From Robiginitalea sediminis (GTDB taxonomy: Bacteria > Bacteroidota > Bacteroidia > Flavobacteriales > Flavobacteriaceae): a stretch of DNA of 64,000 bases. The position numbers were made by a program, and so were the translations under genes. Numbering within the stretch: position 1 is the stretch's first letter; each line of letters begins with the position of its first letter. Where the stretch lies: the NCBI RefSeq assembly GCF_002198115.1, contig NZ_NGNR01000001.1, forward strand, positions 1 through 64,000, in the 5' to 3' direction. Of the stretch, positions 27,591-37,210 are shown in pieces. The notes beneath the pieces were generated by a model. It was not told the DNA's origin. It made no database searches and saw only the letters and a list, made by a program, of their open reading frames with translations.

Positions 27591-29345
27591 ATGTCTTACG
27601 AAAGCAACCCCATCCTGGACCGGCTCCCAAAACATCTGAGGCAGTATATCAAACCGCAGGACTACGAAGACTACAGCCCGGTAGACCAGGCCGTCTGGCG
27701 GTATGTGATGCGCAAGAACACCGATTACCTCAGCCGTGTAGCCCACCCTTCCTACCTGCCCGGGCTGGCCAAAACAGGTATTACCGTAGACCGGATCCCC
27801 AACATGTATGGCATGAACCGGATCCTGAAAGAAATCGGGTGGGCGGCTGTGGCGGTAGATGGGTTTATCCCACCCGCCGCCTTTATGGAATTCCAGGCAT
27901 ACAATGTACTGGTCATTGCTTCGGATATCCGGCAACTGGACCACATCGAATACACCCCGGCCCCGGACATCATCCATGAAGGCGCCGGGCACGCCCCCAT
28001 CATAGCCAACCCGGAATACGCAGAATACCTCCGGCGCTTCGGGGAGATTGGGTGCAAGGCCATTTCCAGTGCCAAGGACTACGAGCTTTATGAGGCGGTC
28101 CGCCACCTCTCCATTATCAAGGAGGCACCGGGGACCCTTCCGGAAGCCATCCGCCAGGCAGAAGAAAAAATTGAATACCTCCAGGAAAATATGGGCCCGC
28201 CCAGCGAGATGGCACTGATCCGGAACCTGCACTGGTGGACGGTGGAATACGGGCTAATCGGCACCCTGGATTCCCCGCGGATTTACGGGGCAGGGCTGTT
28301 GTCTTCCATTGGCGAAAGCAGCTGGTGCATGACCGGCCAGGTTCGGAAAATCCCATACTCCATAGAAGCCGCCCACACGCCCTTCGACATCACCAAACCG
28401 CAGCCGCAATTGTTTGTAACACCTGATTTTGCGTACCTCAGCCAGGTGCTGGAAGAATTCGCCAATACGATGGGGCTTCGCAAAGGAGGGCTGAAAGGCC
28501 TTGAGAAGCTGATAGAATCCCGGGCCCTGGGTACGGTGGAACTCAGCACGGGCCTGCAGGTATCGGGGGTGTTTTCCCGCGCGATCTCCCACGAGGGGAA
28601 GCCGGTATACCTGCAAACCTCCGGGCCTACCGCCCTGGCCTATCGGGAAAAAGAACTCATCGGCCATGGCACCGCTTCCCACCCGGATGGTTTCGGTTCC
28701 CCTGTAGGCAAATTAAAAGGGATCAACCTGGCCATAGAAGACATGAGCCCGAGGGACCTGAAGGCCTACAATATTTACGAGGGGGAGAAGGTAACGTTGG
28801 AGTTTGTGGGGGGAATTACCATAGAGGGACGGATCGTGACCGGTACCCGGAACCTGCGGGGTGAAATTATCCTGATCACCTTCGAGGATTGCCGGGTAAG
28901 GCATGGGGATGAGGTCCTCTTCGAACCCCAATGGGGCCTCTACAATATGGCGGTGGGCCAGCATATCCGCTCTGCCTTCAACGGCCCGGCGGACCTGGGG
29001 AGCTTCGACCTGGTCAGCCACGTCCCGGAGGAAAAGACCATCAAGGTAGGAAAAGACCCTGCCAGACAGACGCTCGAACAACTCTACGGGCAGGTGCGCG
29101 ACTTCCGGGAAGGCACCAACACCACCATCTCCCGAAACAAAGTACTCAAGGTGCTTCGGGAGGAATTTCCGAGGGATTGGCTGTTGGCGGTGGAACTCTA
29201 TGAACTGGCCAAAGGGGAGAAGGACCGCGACTTTGCGGCAGAGATCCTGGAGCACCTGGAACAGGTGAAGCAAAACCGGCCCGAGGTGGGCCACCTGATA
29301 GACGACGGTATTGCCCTTGCACGGGGCGAGACGGTTACTTACTAA
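27591..29345 (+). CDS. Aromatic amino acid hydroxylase (phenylalanine 4-monooxygenase-like) with long C-terminal extension
   Basis: The 584-residue product carries the biopterin-dependent hydroxylase core in residues 30-330. The 2-His-1-Glu iron site is intact: His129 and His134 in IIHEGAGH, and Glu219 in WWTVEYGL. Such enzymes hydroxylate phenylalanine, tyrosine or tryptophan using oxygen and tetrahydropterin. Typical bacterial enzymes are about 260-300 residues. Here residues from about 330 to 584 form an extra domain with strands (YLQTSGPTALAYREKELIGHG, VTLEFVGGITIEGRIVTGT) and a helical C-terminus. I recall similar long forms in other Bacteroidetes. It has no ACT-type N-terminal domain. 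It overlaps the convergent M61 gene by 11 nt. Confidence 0.88.
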   Translation: MSYESNPILDRLPKHLRQYIKPQDYEDYSPVDQAVWRYVMRKNTDYLSRVAHPSYLPGLAKTGITVDRIPNMYGMNRILKEIGWAAVAVDGFIPPAAFMEFQAYNVLVIASDIRQLDHIEYTPAPDIIHEGAGHAPIIANPEYAEYLRRFGEIGCKAISSAKDYELYEAVRHLSIIKEAPGTLPEAIRQAEEKIEYLQENMGPPSEMALIRNLHWWTVEYGLIGTLDSPRIYGAGLLSSIGESSWCMTGQVRKIPYSIEAAHTPFDITKPQPQLFVTPDFAYLSQVLEEFANTMGLRKGGLKGLEKLIESRALGTVELSTGLQVSGVFSRAISHEGKPVYLQTSGPTALAYREKELIGHGTASHPDGFGSPVGKLKGINLAIEDMSPRDLKAYNIYEGEKVTLEFVGGITIEGRIVTGTRNLRGEIILITFEDCRVRHGDEVLFEPQWGLYNMAVGQHIRSAFNGPADLGSFDLVSHVPEEKTIKVGKDPARQTLEQLYGQVRDFREGTNTTISRNKVLKVLREEFPRDWLLAVELYELAKGEKDRDFAAEILEHLEQVKQNRPEVGHLIDDGIALARGETVTY

Positions 29346-31041
29346 ACCAGCGATGTGTATCCGGGGTATCGGATAACTGAATAATAGGGGCGCGCCGGAC
29401 GGGAAGATACTGGATAGGGACCCGTTTCCCATCCCGCAGCACCACTAATTCCACTTCCTTGGTCGTGCTGCCCATATAGATGCTTCTGGAAACCACCCGG
29501 TCGCCCTCGCGCAGCCCGGTGGCGTAGGCCACAGAGGCGGTATCCACGGACTGGACCCGCGCCCGGTCCGGGTCAAACTCAAACCCAAGGTCAAACACCT
29601 CAGCTCCTATGGTATATTCCAGGCCCAGGGATGTAAACAGGTCTTCCAGGGGCAGGGGGACGCCCTGTTCGATATGCGCCTCCAAAAACGGGGCCAGGTC
29701 CTCTACCAGGTAAGGCCGGGCCTTTTCCAGGAACAATCCGGCATTTAGGCGGGCCCCGGAGCGGCGGACTTCCTCCAGCAGGTCCCGCATCAGGTTATCC
29801 AGGCTTTTCTTTATATCGCTAACGGCCCGGATCTGCTGGTCCAGGTAAAAGGCAAAGAGCATCCCACGCCGGTACGGCAGTTTCTCATAATCCCGGCTAC
29901 CCCAGAAAGTTTCGTAGGTGATGGCGCTGTTGGGCTCCCCCCGTACCGGGGAAGTTTCCAGCAGGCGGATGGTTTCGTTCAGGTATTCGATAAAGTACCC
30001 CCAGTCCTTTCCCCCTATGCCATTGCTGGCGATGTTCTTTACGGTGTAGTATTCGGTGAACCCCTCACTGAACCAGTACTGGGCCTCCTCCGATTCGTTT
30101 TCTATGGTATGCCCGATCCAGTTGTGCATCAGTTCATGGTTAAACAAGTAGAGCAGCTGGTCCAGTTCGGTTTCCATGTTATTGGAAACGGAAGTGGCAA
30201 AGGAGTTTGTAAGCCCGGTACCCTGGAAACTGGAACCGCGCTCCTGGGGGTAGGGCCGCATGGTAACCGTGAAATACTCCTGGCTGTGGTCGTCCCAGAA
30301 CCTGCGCTGTGCGCGAACCGTCTGGCTGAGGACATTCATAACCTCCTGGTCTGTAAAGGGCACCCATTGGCCCCGCGTCGCTAAATGGAGGGCATTCCCT
30401 TCTATGGTATCGGTGTAGATGCGGAAATCCCCACCGGTGAAGATGGCGCTGTGAAAGCGCGCAACAGTGAGGACCCCGAGATTCTGCTCCTTCTGGTTGC
30501 TTCCAAAACTGTTATGCACCACTTCCGGGTGCTCCCAACCACGCCAACGCAGCCGGAAATGTACAGGAGTCTCCGGCTCGGCATCGAGGTGGGCGGGCAT
30601 CATAAACAGGTTGTGGGAGAATACATGGAAATAGTCAGGGGTCACATGCGGGCGGTAACTCTTGTCCGGGTCGCCACTGGCCGTGGCGCTGTCCTGGACT
30701 ACCTTGTAGCTTAGATAGACCTGCTCCCCCGGGCGGGTCCGTTTCACTTCCACGCGGTTACTATCTGCCAGGACCACTACCTCCCCATTCCCTTCCAGCA
30801 GTCGTACATCCCGGATATGCCGGAACATATCGGTCTCCCCCCAGGCATTGTTCTGGTAGGCAACAGGGCTTACCTCCCCTTCAGGGGCCTCAAAAGCCAT
30901 TCGAACCTCCAGGGCCGGACGGCCCTCGTGGGTCGATTTTACAATTTCATAGACCACCTCCGGGGTGGTTTCGCGCTGGCAGGATAGGGCAAGGACCAGG
31001 AATAGCCCGGCAATGCCCCAGTTCAATCGGGTAAGAATCAT
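29335..31041 (-). CDS. M61-like metallopeptidase lipoprotein
   Basis: The 568-residue product has lipobox LALSC (Cys21) and a gluzincin active site: HELMH at 302-306 with Glu326 in WFSEGFTEYY about 20 residues on. This is the HExxH-E layout of M61 glycyl aminopeptidase-like proteins. A C-terminal PDZ-like region follows (near 505-545, VDTASVAYATGLREGDRVVS). The N-terminal 200 residues are beta-rich, as in that family. It should be an envelope-anchored peptidase. The partner gene on the other strand overlaps it tail to tail by 11 nt. Confidence 0.85.
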   Translation of the reverse strand: MILTRLNWGIAGLFLVLALSCQRETTPEVVYEIVKSTHEGRPALEVRMAFEAPEGEVSPVAYQNNAWGETDMFRHIRDVRLLEGNGEVVVLADSNRVEVKRTRPGEQVYLSYKVVQDSATASGDPDKSYRPHVTPDYFHVFSHNLFMMPAHLDAEPETPVHFRLRWRGWEHPEVVHNSFGSNQKEQNLGVLTVARFHSAIFTGGDFRIYTDTIEGNALHLATRGQWVPFTDQEVMNVLSQTVRAQRRFWDDHSQEYFTVTMRPYPQERGSSFQGTGLTNSFATSVSNNMETELDQLLYLFNHELMHNWIGHTIENESEEAQYWFSEGFTEYYTVKNIASNGIGGKDWGYFIEYLNETIRLLETSPVRGEPNSAITYETFWGSRDYEKLPYRRGMLFAFYLDQQIRAVSDIKKSLDNLMRDLLEEVRRSGARLNAGLFLEKARPYLVEDLAPFLEAHIEQGVPLPLEDLFTSLGLEYTIGAEVFDLGFEFDPDRARVQSVDTASVAYATGLREGDRVVSRSIYMGSTTKEVELVVLRDGKRVPIQYLPVRRAPIIQLSDTPDTHRWFSK

Positions 31042-31093
31042 GCGTTGGTTTTAAACACCTAAGAGACGGCAGAATGGGTCGAATGTTTCAACC

Positions 31094-32044
31094 CTAAGAA
31101 GAAAAATCCATGTGCGGGAACTCGGCCTGCAGGGTTTCCCGCTGCCCTTCCAGCTTCTGCAGGAAAGCCCGATGCCCTTCCGATTGGGGATTAAGGGGGC
31201 GGTGTGCGAGGCCTTTGCGAAGCGCCTCCACCCGATCCATTACAGGTTGGGCTGCCGGGCTTACCCAGGCCTCCCTGAAGCGGTCCCAAATGTGTTGAAC
31301 CGCCACGGCACTGGGGTGTGCCAGGTCTTCTGCGTAAAAGCGGTAATCCCGCAATTCATCCACCAGGAGCTCATAGGCCGGAAAATAATGGGCCCCATGG
31401 GCTTCCAGCACCTGATGGATGGCTGTGACCAGGTGGGCCTTGGAGCGCTGGTTTTCCACAATCCCATCGCGCAGGTGGCGCACGGGGGACACCGTCAGAA
31501 TGGGTGTGACCTGTGGATTTGCTTCCTTAAGGGTGCCCAGGAGGGTGTCCAGGATCCCGGCGATGGCCGACACCCCGGCAAGTTCCTTGCTGAAATACCC
31601 CGAGGGTTGCTTATGACAATTGGCCACCAGGATACCCGATTCCCGGTGCCGGTAGCCCCAGGCCGTACCCAGGGTAACCACCACATGGGTGGCGGAACGG
31701 AGTGCGGTTGCCAGGGTCTGAAGGGAGCCGTTTAGCCGTTCCAGGGCATTGCCTGCATCCGGATGTGCCAGGCTCCCGTGGGCCGCATAGCAGCGCCACA
31801 GGCCCTGATGCTCAAAAAGATCATCTCCGGTAAAAGGGCGGTGTTCCAGAGCACGGGTGACCAGGCCTGCCAGGGGCTGCGGATGGAAAATAACCCCGAA
31901 AGGGTTGGTCCACTGCCGGAACTGAAAATACCTGAGGTGCTCTCCCATATGGGCTGCAAAACAAGAGCCCATCAGCAACACCCCACTGTGGTAGTCGATG
32001 GGAGCCGGTACTTTGGAAATCGGTATTTCGGTAGACCATTTCAT
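31094..32044 (-). CDS. GSCFA-domain protein
   Basis: The 316-residue product has the defining GSCFA motif at 26-30 (LLMGSCFAAHMG), followed by NPFGVIFHPQPLA and VTLGTAWGY. This is the PF08885 family, related to SGNH/GDSL-type hydrolases, with the catalytic Ser in GSCFA and a possible Asp/His pair near YAEDLAHPS. The substrate is unknown. It starts 14 nt after the alaS stop on the same strand. I recall the alaS-GSCFA pair from other Flavobacteria, which suggests co-transcription. Confidence 0.88.
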   Translation of the reverse strand: MKWSTEIPISKVPAPIDYHSGVLLMGSCFAAHMGEHLRYFQFRQWTNPFGVIFHPQPLAGLVTRALEHRPFTGDDLFEHQGLWRCYAAHGSLAHPDAGNALERLNGSLQTLATALRSATHVVVTLGTAWGYRHRESGILVANCHKQPSGYFSKELAGVSAIAGILDTLLGTLKEANPQVTPILTVSPVRHLRDGIVENQRSKAHLVTAIHQVLEAHGAHYFPAYELLVDELRDYRFYAEDLAHPSAVAVQHIWDRFREAWVSPAAQPVMDRVEALRKGLAHRPLNPQSEGHRAFLQKLEGQRETLQAEFPHMDFSS

Positions 32045-32058
32045 GGGCGCGTCAGGTA

Positions 32059-34680
32059 TCAGCCTTGTGGGAGGAAACCGGAAGCCGCATCAAGGGCAGC
32101 AGGGATCCCCTGGGGGTCCTTTCCTCCGGCCGTGGCAAAGAAGGGCTGCCCGCCCCCGCCACCTCGGATGTGTTTACCCAGGTCCCGGACAATGGCACCG
32201 GCGTTAAGCCCGGATGCAGCGGCCAGGTCCTTGGAAATATAGCAGGTTAACAGTGCCTTCCCGTCCTGTTCCGACGCCAGCAGCAAAAAGAGGTCCTGGT
32301 ACTGTTGGCCCAGTTCAAAGGCCAGGTCCTTCATGCCCCCGGCATCCAGATCTACTTGGCGCGCTAGGAAATGCACGCCGTTGCGCTTGGAGATTTCCCG
32401 CAGGAGCTCAGTTTTCAAATTGCCTGCTTTCTCCCTTTTGAGCGCTTCCACCTCTTTTTTCAGGCGGTTATTTTCCTGTTGCAGTCCTTCCACGGCCTCC
32501 ACCGGGTCCTTGGGGTTTTTCAGAAGGTGGCGGATTTCCTCCAGGGCCTTATCCCGGTCGTCGAAATAGGCCTTTACTGCATCCGAAGTAATGGCTTCGA
32601 TACGACGTATACCTGCAGCGATGGCACTTTCGGAAACAATCTTGAAGTGCCAGATATCCCCGGTACGCGCCACATGGGTCCCCCCGCATAGCTCTATGGA
32701 CTCCCCAAACCGGATGGTGCGGACCGAGTCCCCGTACTTTTCCCCGAACAGGGCCATGGCTCCCTCGGCCATAGCCTCGGCAATGGGCACCCCGCGGTGC
32801 TCTACCAGGGGGAGGTCTTCATCGATCCGGGCATTGACAAAATCCTCAACCTGCCGCAGCTCCTCCTCCGTGAGTTTCGCGAAATGGGAAAAATCGAAGC
32901 GCAGGTACTTGGAGTGTACCGCAGACCCTTTCTGTTCCACATGCTCCCCTAAAACCGTGCGCAGGGCCTGGTGGAGCAGGTGGGTGGCGGTATGGTTGCG
33001 GGCCGTCCGCTGCCGCTGTTGGCGGTCCACCACAGCATTAAAGGAGGCAGATGGATCCTTGGGCAGGGCCTTTACCATATGCAGGATTTCGTTGTTTTCC
33101 CTGAGGGTATCCAACACATAGGTGACGTCCCCGTTGGGGGCTTCCAAATACCCCTTGTCCCCTACCTGCCCACCGCCTTCCGGATAAAAGGGCGTGCGGT
33201 TGAGCACCACCTGGAAGCGGACTCCTTCTTTCTTGGTTTCCACCTTGCGGTACTTCACCAACCGTACAGATTCCTGCAACTGGTCGTACCCCAGGAATTC
33301 GGTGCCCTCGCCCGGGTGTACGGCCACCCAGTCGTCCCGGGAAATTTCCGAGGCCGCCTTAGAACGATTTTTCTGTGCCTGCATGGCGCGGTCAAAACCG
33401 GCTTCATCCAATTCATAACCCCGCTCCCTGAGGATAAGGGAGGTGAGATCTATAGGGAAACCAAAGGTGTCGTAGAGCTCAAAGGCGCGTGCGCCATCTA
33501 CCAGTTTGCCCTGGGTTTCGCCCAGGATATGGTCCAGGCGGACCAGCCCCTGCTCGAGGGTTTTCAAAAAGGAAAGTTCCTCCTCCCGGACTACGTTTTC
33601 AATGAGTTGGCGCTGATGCCCCAGCTCCGGAAAAGCCTCCCCCATAACACGGCCCAATACCTGTACCAGGCGGAACATAAAGGGTTCACTGGCCCCGAGG
33701 AAGGTAAACCCGTACCGGATGGCCCGGCGCAGGATACGCCGGATCACATAGCCGGCCCCGGTATTCCCGGGCAGTTGGCCGTCTGCGATGGCAAAGGAAA
33801 CGGCGCGGATGTGGTCGGCAATGACCCTCAGGGCAATGTCGGTATCTTCCGATTGCCCGTATTTGGACCCCGTAATGGTTTCAATTTCGCGGATGAGGGG
33901 CACAAAAAGGTCTGTGTCGTAGTTGGATCGTACCCCCTGCAGGACCATACAGAGGCGTTCGAAGCCCATGCCCGTATCGATATGCTTCTCCGGCAGGGCC
34001 TCCAAGCGGCCGTCTGCCTTGCGGTTGTACTGGATAAATACCAGGTTCCAGATTTCCACCACCTCCGGGTGGTCCTGGTTGACCAGCGATGCGCCTGGTA
34101 CTTTGGCCCGCTCTTCATCCGGGCGGATATCCACGTGGATTTCCGAGCACGGCCCGCAGGGACCCTGGTCCCCCATTTCCCAGAAATTGTCCTTTTTGGA
34201 GCCCGGCAGGATACGCGCCTCGGGAATCACATCTTTCCAGAGGGCATATGCTTCTTCGTCCCGGTCAAGGGCATCGGCATCGGAGCTCCCCTCAAATATG
34301 GTCACATAGAGCCGCTCCGGGTCTATCCCGCAGGTTTTGGTAAGGAATTCCCAGGACCAGGCGATGGTTTCCTTTTTGAAATAATCCCCGAAACTCCAGT
34401 TCCCGAGCATCTCGAAAAACGTATGGTGGTAGGTGTCGCGACCCACCTCTTCCAGGTCGTTGTGCTTCCCGCTCACCCGGAGGCACTTCTGGGTGTCTGC
34501 CACCCGCCGGTCGGCCGGAGTGGAAATCCCCAGGAAATACTCTTTGAAAGGGTTCATCCCGGCATTGGTAAACAGCAGGGTGGGGTCGTCCTTGTTCACC
34601 AGGGGTGCGGAAGGGACAATCCGGTGGCCCCTGGCCTGGAAAAAGTCCAAAAACTGCGTTCTTATCTCTCTGGAAGTCAT
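32059..34680 (-). CDS. alaS: Alanyl-tRNA synthetase
   Basis: The 873-residue product has the full AlaRS layout. The class II core includes [18 protein letters not shown], the editing domain has zinc ligands HTATH (563-567) and CGGTH (Cys665, His669), and a C-terminal DHHA1-type domain ends with [17 protein letters not shown]. It charges tRNA-Ala and hydrolyses mischarged Ser- and Gly-tRNA. The length fits the family (about 870). It starts 100 nt from the divergent M23 peptidase gene. Confidence 0.98.
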   Translation of the reverse strand: MTSREIRTQFLDFFQARGHRIVPSAPLVNKDDPTLLFTNAGMNPFKEYFLGISTPADRRVADTQKCLRVSGKHNDLEEVGRDTYHHTFFEMLGNWSFGDYFKKETIAWSWEFLTKTCGIDPERLYVTIFEGSSDADALDRDEEAYALWKDVIPEARILPGSKKDNFWEMGDQGPCGPCSEIHVDIRPDEERAKVPGASLVNQDHPEVVEIWNLVFIQYNRKADGRLEALPEKHIDTGMGFERLCMVLQGVRSNYDTDLFVPLIREIETITGSKYGQSEDTDIALRVIADHIRAVSFAIADGQLPGNTGAGYVIRRILRRAIRYGFTFLGASEPFMFRLVQVLGRVMGEAFPELGHQRQLIENVVREEELSFLKTLEQGLVRLDHILGETQGKLVDGARAFELYDTFGFPIDLTSLILRERGYELDEAGFDRAMQAQKNRSKAASEISRDDWVAVHPGEGTEFLGYDQLQESVRLVKYRKVETKKEGVRFQVVLNRTPFYPEGGGQVGDKGYLEAPNGDVTYVLDTLRENNEILHMVKALPKDPSASFNAVVDRQQRQRTARNHTATHLLHQALRTVLGEHVEQKGSAVHSKYLRFDFSHFAKLTEEELRQVEDFVNARIDEDLPLVEHRGVPIAEAMAEGAMALFGEKYGDSVRTIRFGESIELCGGTHVARTGDIWHFKIVSESAIAAGIRRIEAITSDAVKAYFDDRDKALEEIRHLLKNPKDPVEAVEGLQQENNRLKKEVEALKREKAGNLKTELLREISKRNGVHFLARQVDLDAGGMKDLAFELGQQYQDLFLLLASEQDGKALLTCYISKDLAAASGLNAGAIVRDLGKHIRGGGGGQPFFATAGGKDPQGIPAALDAASGFLPQG

Positions 34681-34705
34681 ACCAAAAGCTGGGGTTATAT
34701 TACGC

Positions 34706-34734
34706 TTTGATTATCCAAACAATTTTTATCTTTG
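34706..34734 (+). promoter_or_regulatory. Promoter of the M23 peptidase operon
   Basis: TTTG at 34706-34709 and TATCTTTG at 34727-34734 are 17 nt apart. The -7 box is perfect and the spacing is slightly short. The ATG at 34781 lies downstream, which excludes the much longer frame starting at 34433 inside alaS. Confidence 0.65.
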
Positions 34735-34780
34735 TTGGATACCGCTTGTAAACGGTGCAAAAATAGGACAAAATCCCGTC

Positions 34781-35758
34781 ATGACTAAGGTTAAGTACTA
34801 CTACGACCCGGATACGCTCTCCTATCGGAAGATCGAACCGAAAAAATCGCGAAAGTACCGGAATATTACCCTATTCCTCCTGGGTTCTGCCCTTTTCGGC
34901 TTTATGGGGCTTATGCTGCTGCTCAACACCAACCTGCTGAACACCCCCAAGGAACTCGCCCTTCAACGGGAAGTCAACAACTTCGAACTGCGTTTTGAAC
35001 TGCTCAACCGGAAAATGGACCAGATGGAGCAGGTCCTGGCCAATATCGAGGACCGGGACAACAACATTTACCGGCTTTATTTTGAGGCCAACCCCATCCC
35101 GGAGGAACAGCGGCGGGCAGGTTTCGGGGGCGTCAACCGCTACAAGGACCTGGAAGGGTTCAACAACAGCGAGATGATTAAGGCCACCACCCGCCGGATG
35201 GAAATCATACAAAAACAAATGGTCATCCAATCCAAATCCCTGGATGAGATTACCAAACTGGCTGCGGAGAAAGAAAGCCTCCTGGCCGCTATCCCCGCCA
35301 TACAACCTGTCAACAATGAGGACCTTACCCGGATGGCCTCCGGTTACGGATGGCGTTCAGACCCCTTTACCAAAGCGCGGAAAATGCATTGGGGCATGGA
35401 CTTTACCGCCCCCAGGGGCACCCCCATTTACGCCTCCGGCGACGGGCAGGTGGTCCGGGCAGACAACTATGCATCCGGCTATGGCAAGCACATCCGCATA
35501 GACCACGGCTACGGCTACCTGACCGTTTACGCCCACCTGAGCAAATACAATGTGAAGAAGGGGCAACGGGTGAAGCGGGGCGACCTCATTGGCTTTGTAG
35601 GGAGTACCGGCCGTTCCGAGGCCCCCCACCTGCACTACGAGGTCTGGAAGGACGGCAACAAGATTAACCCTATCAACTTCTACTACGGCAGCCTTACCGC
35701 CGAGGAGTTCGAGAATATGCTGAAGATAGCCACCCAGGAAAACCAATCGCTTGACTAA
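34781..35758 (+). CDS. M23-family peptidoglycan endopeptidase, membrane-anchored
   Basis: The 325-residue product has a short cytoplasmic N-terminus, one membrane helix (about 30-50, ITLFLLGSALFGFMGLMLLL) and a coiled-coil stretch to about 170. The M23/LytM domain has zinc ligands His203 and Asp207 (HWGMDF) and the HLH motif at 283-285. It should cut peptide cross-links in the wall from the periplasmic face of the inner membrane. With all M23 residues present it looks active, unlike EnvC-type activators. Its stop overlaps the MerR start by 1 nt. Confidence 0.9.
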   Translation: MTKVKYYYDPDTLSYRKIEPKKSRKYRNITLFLLGSALFGFMGLMLLLNTNLLNTPKELALQREVNNFELRFELLNRKMDQMEQVLANIEDRDNNIYRLYFEANPIPEEQRRAGFGGVNRYKDLEGFNNSEMIKATTRRMEIIQKQMVIQSKSLDEITKLAAEKESLLAAIPAIQPVNNEDLTRMASGYGWRSDPFTKARKMHWGMDFTAPRGTPIYASGDGQVVRADNYASGYGKHIRIDHGYGYLTVYAHLSKYNVKKGQRVKRGDLIGFVGSTGRSEAPHLHYEVWKDGNKINPINFYYGSLTAEEFENMLKIATQENQSLD

Positions 35759-36087
35759 TGATCGTAGAGCTGCCCGAGAAACGGTATTACGGAATTGGCG
35801 AAGTGGCGCGTGCCTTTAACGTGAACACCTCCCTGATCCGTTTCTGGGAAAAGGAATTCGATGTTTTGCAGCCCAAGAAGAACGCCAAGGGGAACCGGAA
35901 ATTTACCCCGGCAGACATCAAGAACCTGGAGCTGATCTACCACCTGGTCAAGGAACGGGGCTTTACCCTGGACGGGGCCAAACTCCACCTGAAGGAAAAC
36001 CGCCAGAAAACCCTCGACACCTTCGAAATTATCCGCAAACTGGAGCGGGTAAAGGCAGAGCTTATCAAGATCAAGGACCAGCTCTGA
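35758..36087 (+). CDS. MerR-family transcriptional regulator
   Basis: The 109-residue product has an N-terminal winged helix-turn-helix of MerR type (YYGIGEVARAFNVNTSLIRFWEKEFDVLQPKKNAKGNRKFTPADI in outline) and a short coiled-coil helix. It lacks the effector-binding domain and the metal-binding cysteines of classical MerR proteins. Its target is unknown. It is translationally coupled to the M23 peptidase (TAATG overlap) and LemA follows after 71 nt. Confidence 0.88.
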   Translation: MIVELPEKRYYGIGEVARAFNVNTSLIRFWEKEFDVLQPKKNAKGNRKFTPADIKNLELIYHLVKERGFTLDGAKLHLKENRQKTLDTFEIIRKLERVKAELIKIKDQL

Positions 36088-36158
36088 GCAGCAGGGTTCT
36101 TGTAACATTTTGGCGCGCTTCGCGACCTATTACCGCTAACCATTAATCCTTAATAACC

Positions 36159-36767
36159 ATGAAAAAAGGACTTGTCGCTTTAGTAATCCTCGGGATAATT
36201 GTCTTTTTGGGCGTAATCCTGGGTGGGTGGTACATCCGTACCAACAACGTATTGGTGGACATGAAAGGCCAGGCCACCAAGCAATGGGCCAACGTAGAGA
36301 GCTCCTACCAAAGACGAAGCGACCTGATTGGCAACCTGGTCAAAACCGTCCAGGGGGCGGCAGATTTTGAACGGGAGACCCTAACGGAAGTCATCGAGGC
36401 CCGGGCCAAGGCCACTTCCACCACCATAGATGCCAATAACCTGGACGCCGGGAGCCTGGCGGCCTTCCAGGAAGCCCAGGCAGGACTCTCCTCTGCCCTT
36501 TCCAGACTTCTGGTCACCGTAGAGCGCTACCCGGAACTGAAGGCAAACCAGAACTTCCTTGAGCTGCAAACTCAGCTGGAGAGTACGGAGAACCGCATCA
36601 ATGTGGAGCGCAACCGCTTTAACGACCTGGCCGGGGAATACAATATCAAGATCCAGAAAATCCCGACAAACATCATCGCCTCCATTGCCAATTTCGAACC
36701 CATGGCCCTGTTTGCCTCCAACCCCGGTGCGGAAAATGCGCCAGAGGTGAACTTTGAATTCGACTAA
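36159..36767 (+). CDS. LemA-family protein
   Basis: The 202-residue product begins with one membrane helix (LVALVILGIIVFLGVILGG). The LemA helical bundle follows, with YQRRSDLIGNLVKTVQGAADFERETLTEVIEARA and ENRINVERNRFNDLAGEYN. LemA proteins are inner-membrane proteins whose role is poorly known. They commonly sit beside TPM-domain genes, as here, where two follow at 6 nt and then by overlap. The three are likely one functional unit at the membrane. Confidence 0.93.
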   Translation: MKKGLVALVILGIIVFLGVILGGWYIRTNNVLVDMKGQATKQWANVESSYQRRSDLIGNLVKTVQGAADFERETLTEVIEARAKATSTTIDANNLDAGSLAAFQEAQAGLSSALSRLLVTVERYPELKANQNFLELQTQLESTENRINVERNRFNDLAGEYNIKIQKIPTNIIASIANFEPMALFASNPGAENAPEVNFEFD

Positions 36768-36772
36768 GGCCG

Positions 36773-37210
36773 ATGTCCAGGGTTGAAGCCTTCCTGACGG
36801 CAGAAGAAGAGGCCGAGGTTGTCCGGGCCATCCAGGAGGCGGAGCGGGACACCTCCGGCGAGATCCGCGTGCACCTGGAGCACACCGACCGGGGCAACCC
36901 CCAGAAGCGGGCCGAGGCCCTCTTCCACCTCCTTAAAATGGACAACACCCGGGAGCGGAACGGGGTACTGCTCTACATCGCTGTGAAGGACCACCATTTT
37001 GTGATCCTGGGAGACAAGGGAATAGACCGTGTAGTCCCCGAGGGCTTCTGGGATGGCACCCGGGATGTGATCCAGGACCATTTCCGGCGCGGTGCTTTCA
37101 AGGATGGCATTATTGCGGGTATCCGCTCGGCAGGCCAGGAGCTCAAGGCGCATTTCCCCTGGCACCCGGAAGACGTAAACGAACTAGACGATGGGATTTC
37201 CAGGAGTTAG
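36773..37210 (+). CDS. TPM-domain protein, soluble (first copy)
   Basis: The 145-residue product has no signal peptide and consists of one TPM (TLP18.3/Psb32/MOLO-1) domain. It begins with FLTAEEEAEVVRAIQEAERDTSGEIRVHLE and contains NGVLLYIAVKDHHFVILGDKGIDRVV. TPM domains fold like a phosphatase but often lack proven activity; some bind divalent ions. It begins 6 nt after LemA and overlaps the next TPM gene by 20 nt, so it forms part of one operon. Confidence 0.88.
   Translation: MSRVEAFLTAEEEAEVVRAIQEAERDTSGEIRVHLEHTDRGNPQKRAEALFHLLKMDNTRERNGVLLYIAVKDHHFVILGDKGIDRVVPEGFWDGTRDVIQDHFRRGAFKDGIIAGIRSAGQELKAHFPWHPEDVNELDDGISRS

Noticed and set aside
32971-34710. A 579-codon rightward frame antisense to alaS
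   Set aside because: alaS is certain from its motifs, and the antisense product shows no recognisable family.
34433-34780. Extended N-terminus for the M23 peptidase
   Set aside because: It would overlap alaS and lie upstream of the promoter at 34706-34734; the membrane anchor follows the ATG at 34781.
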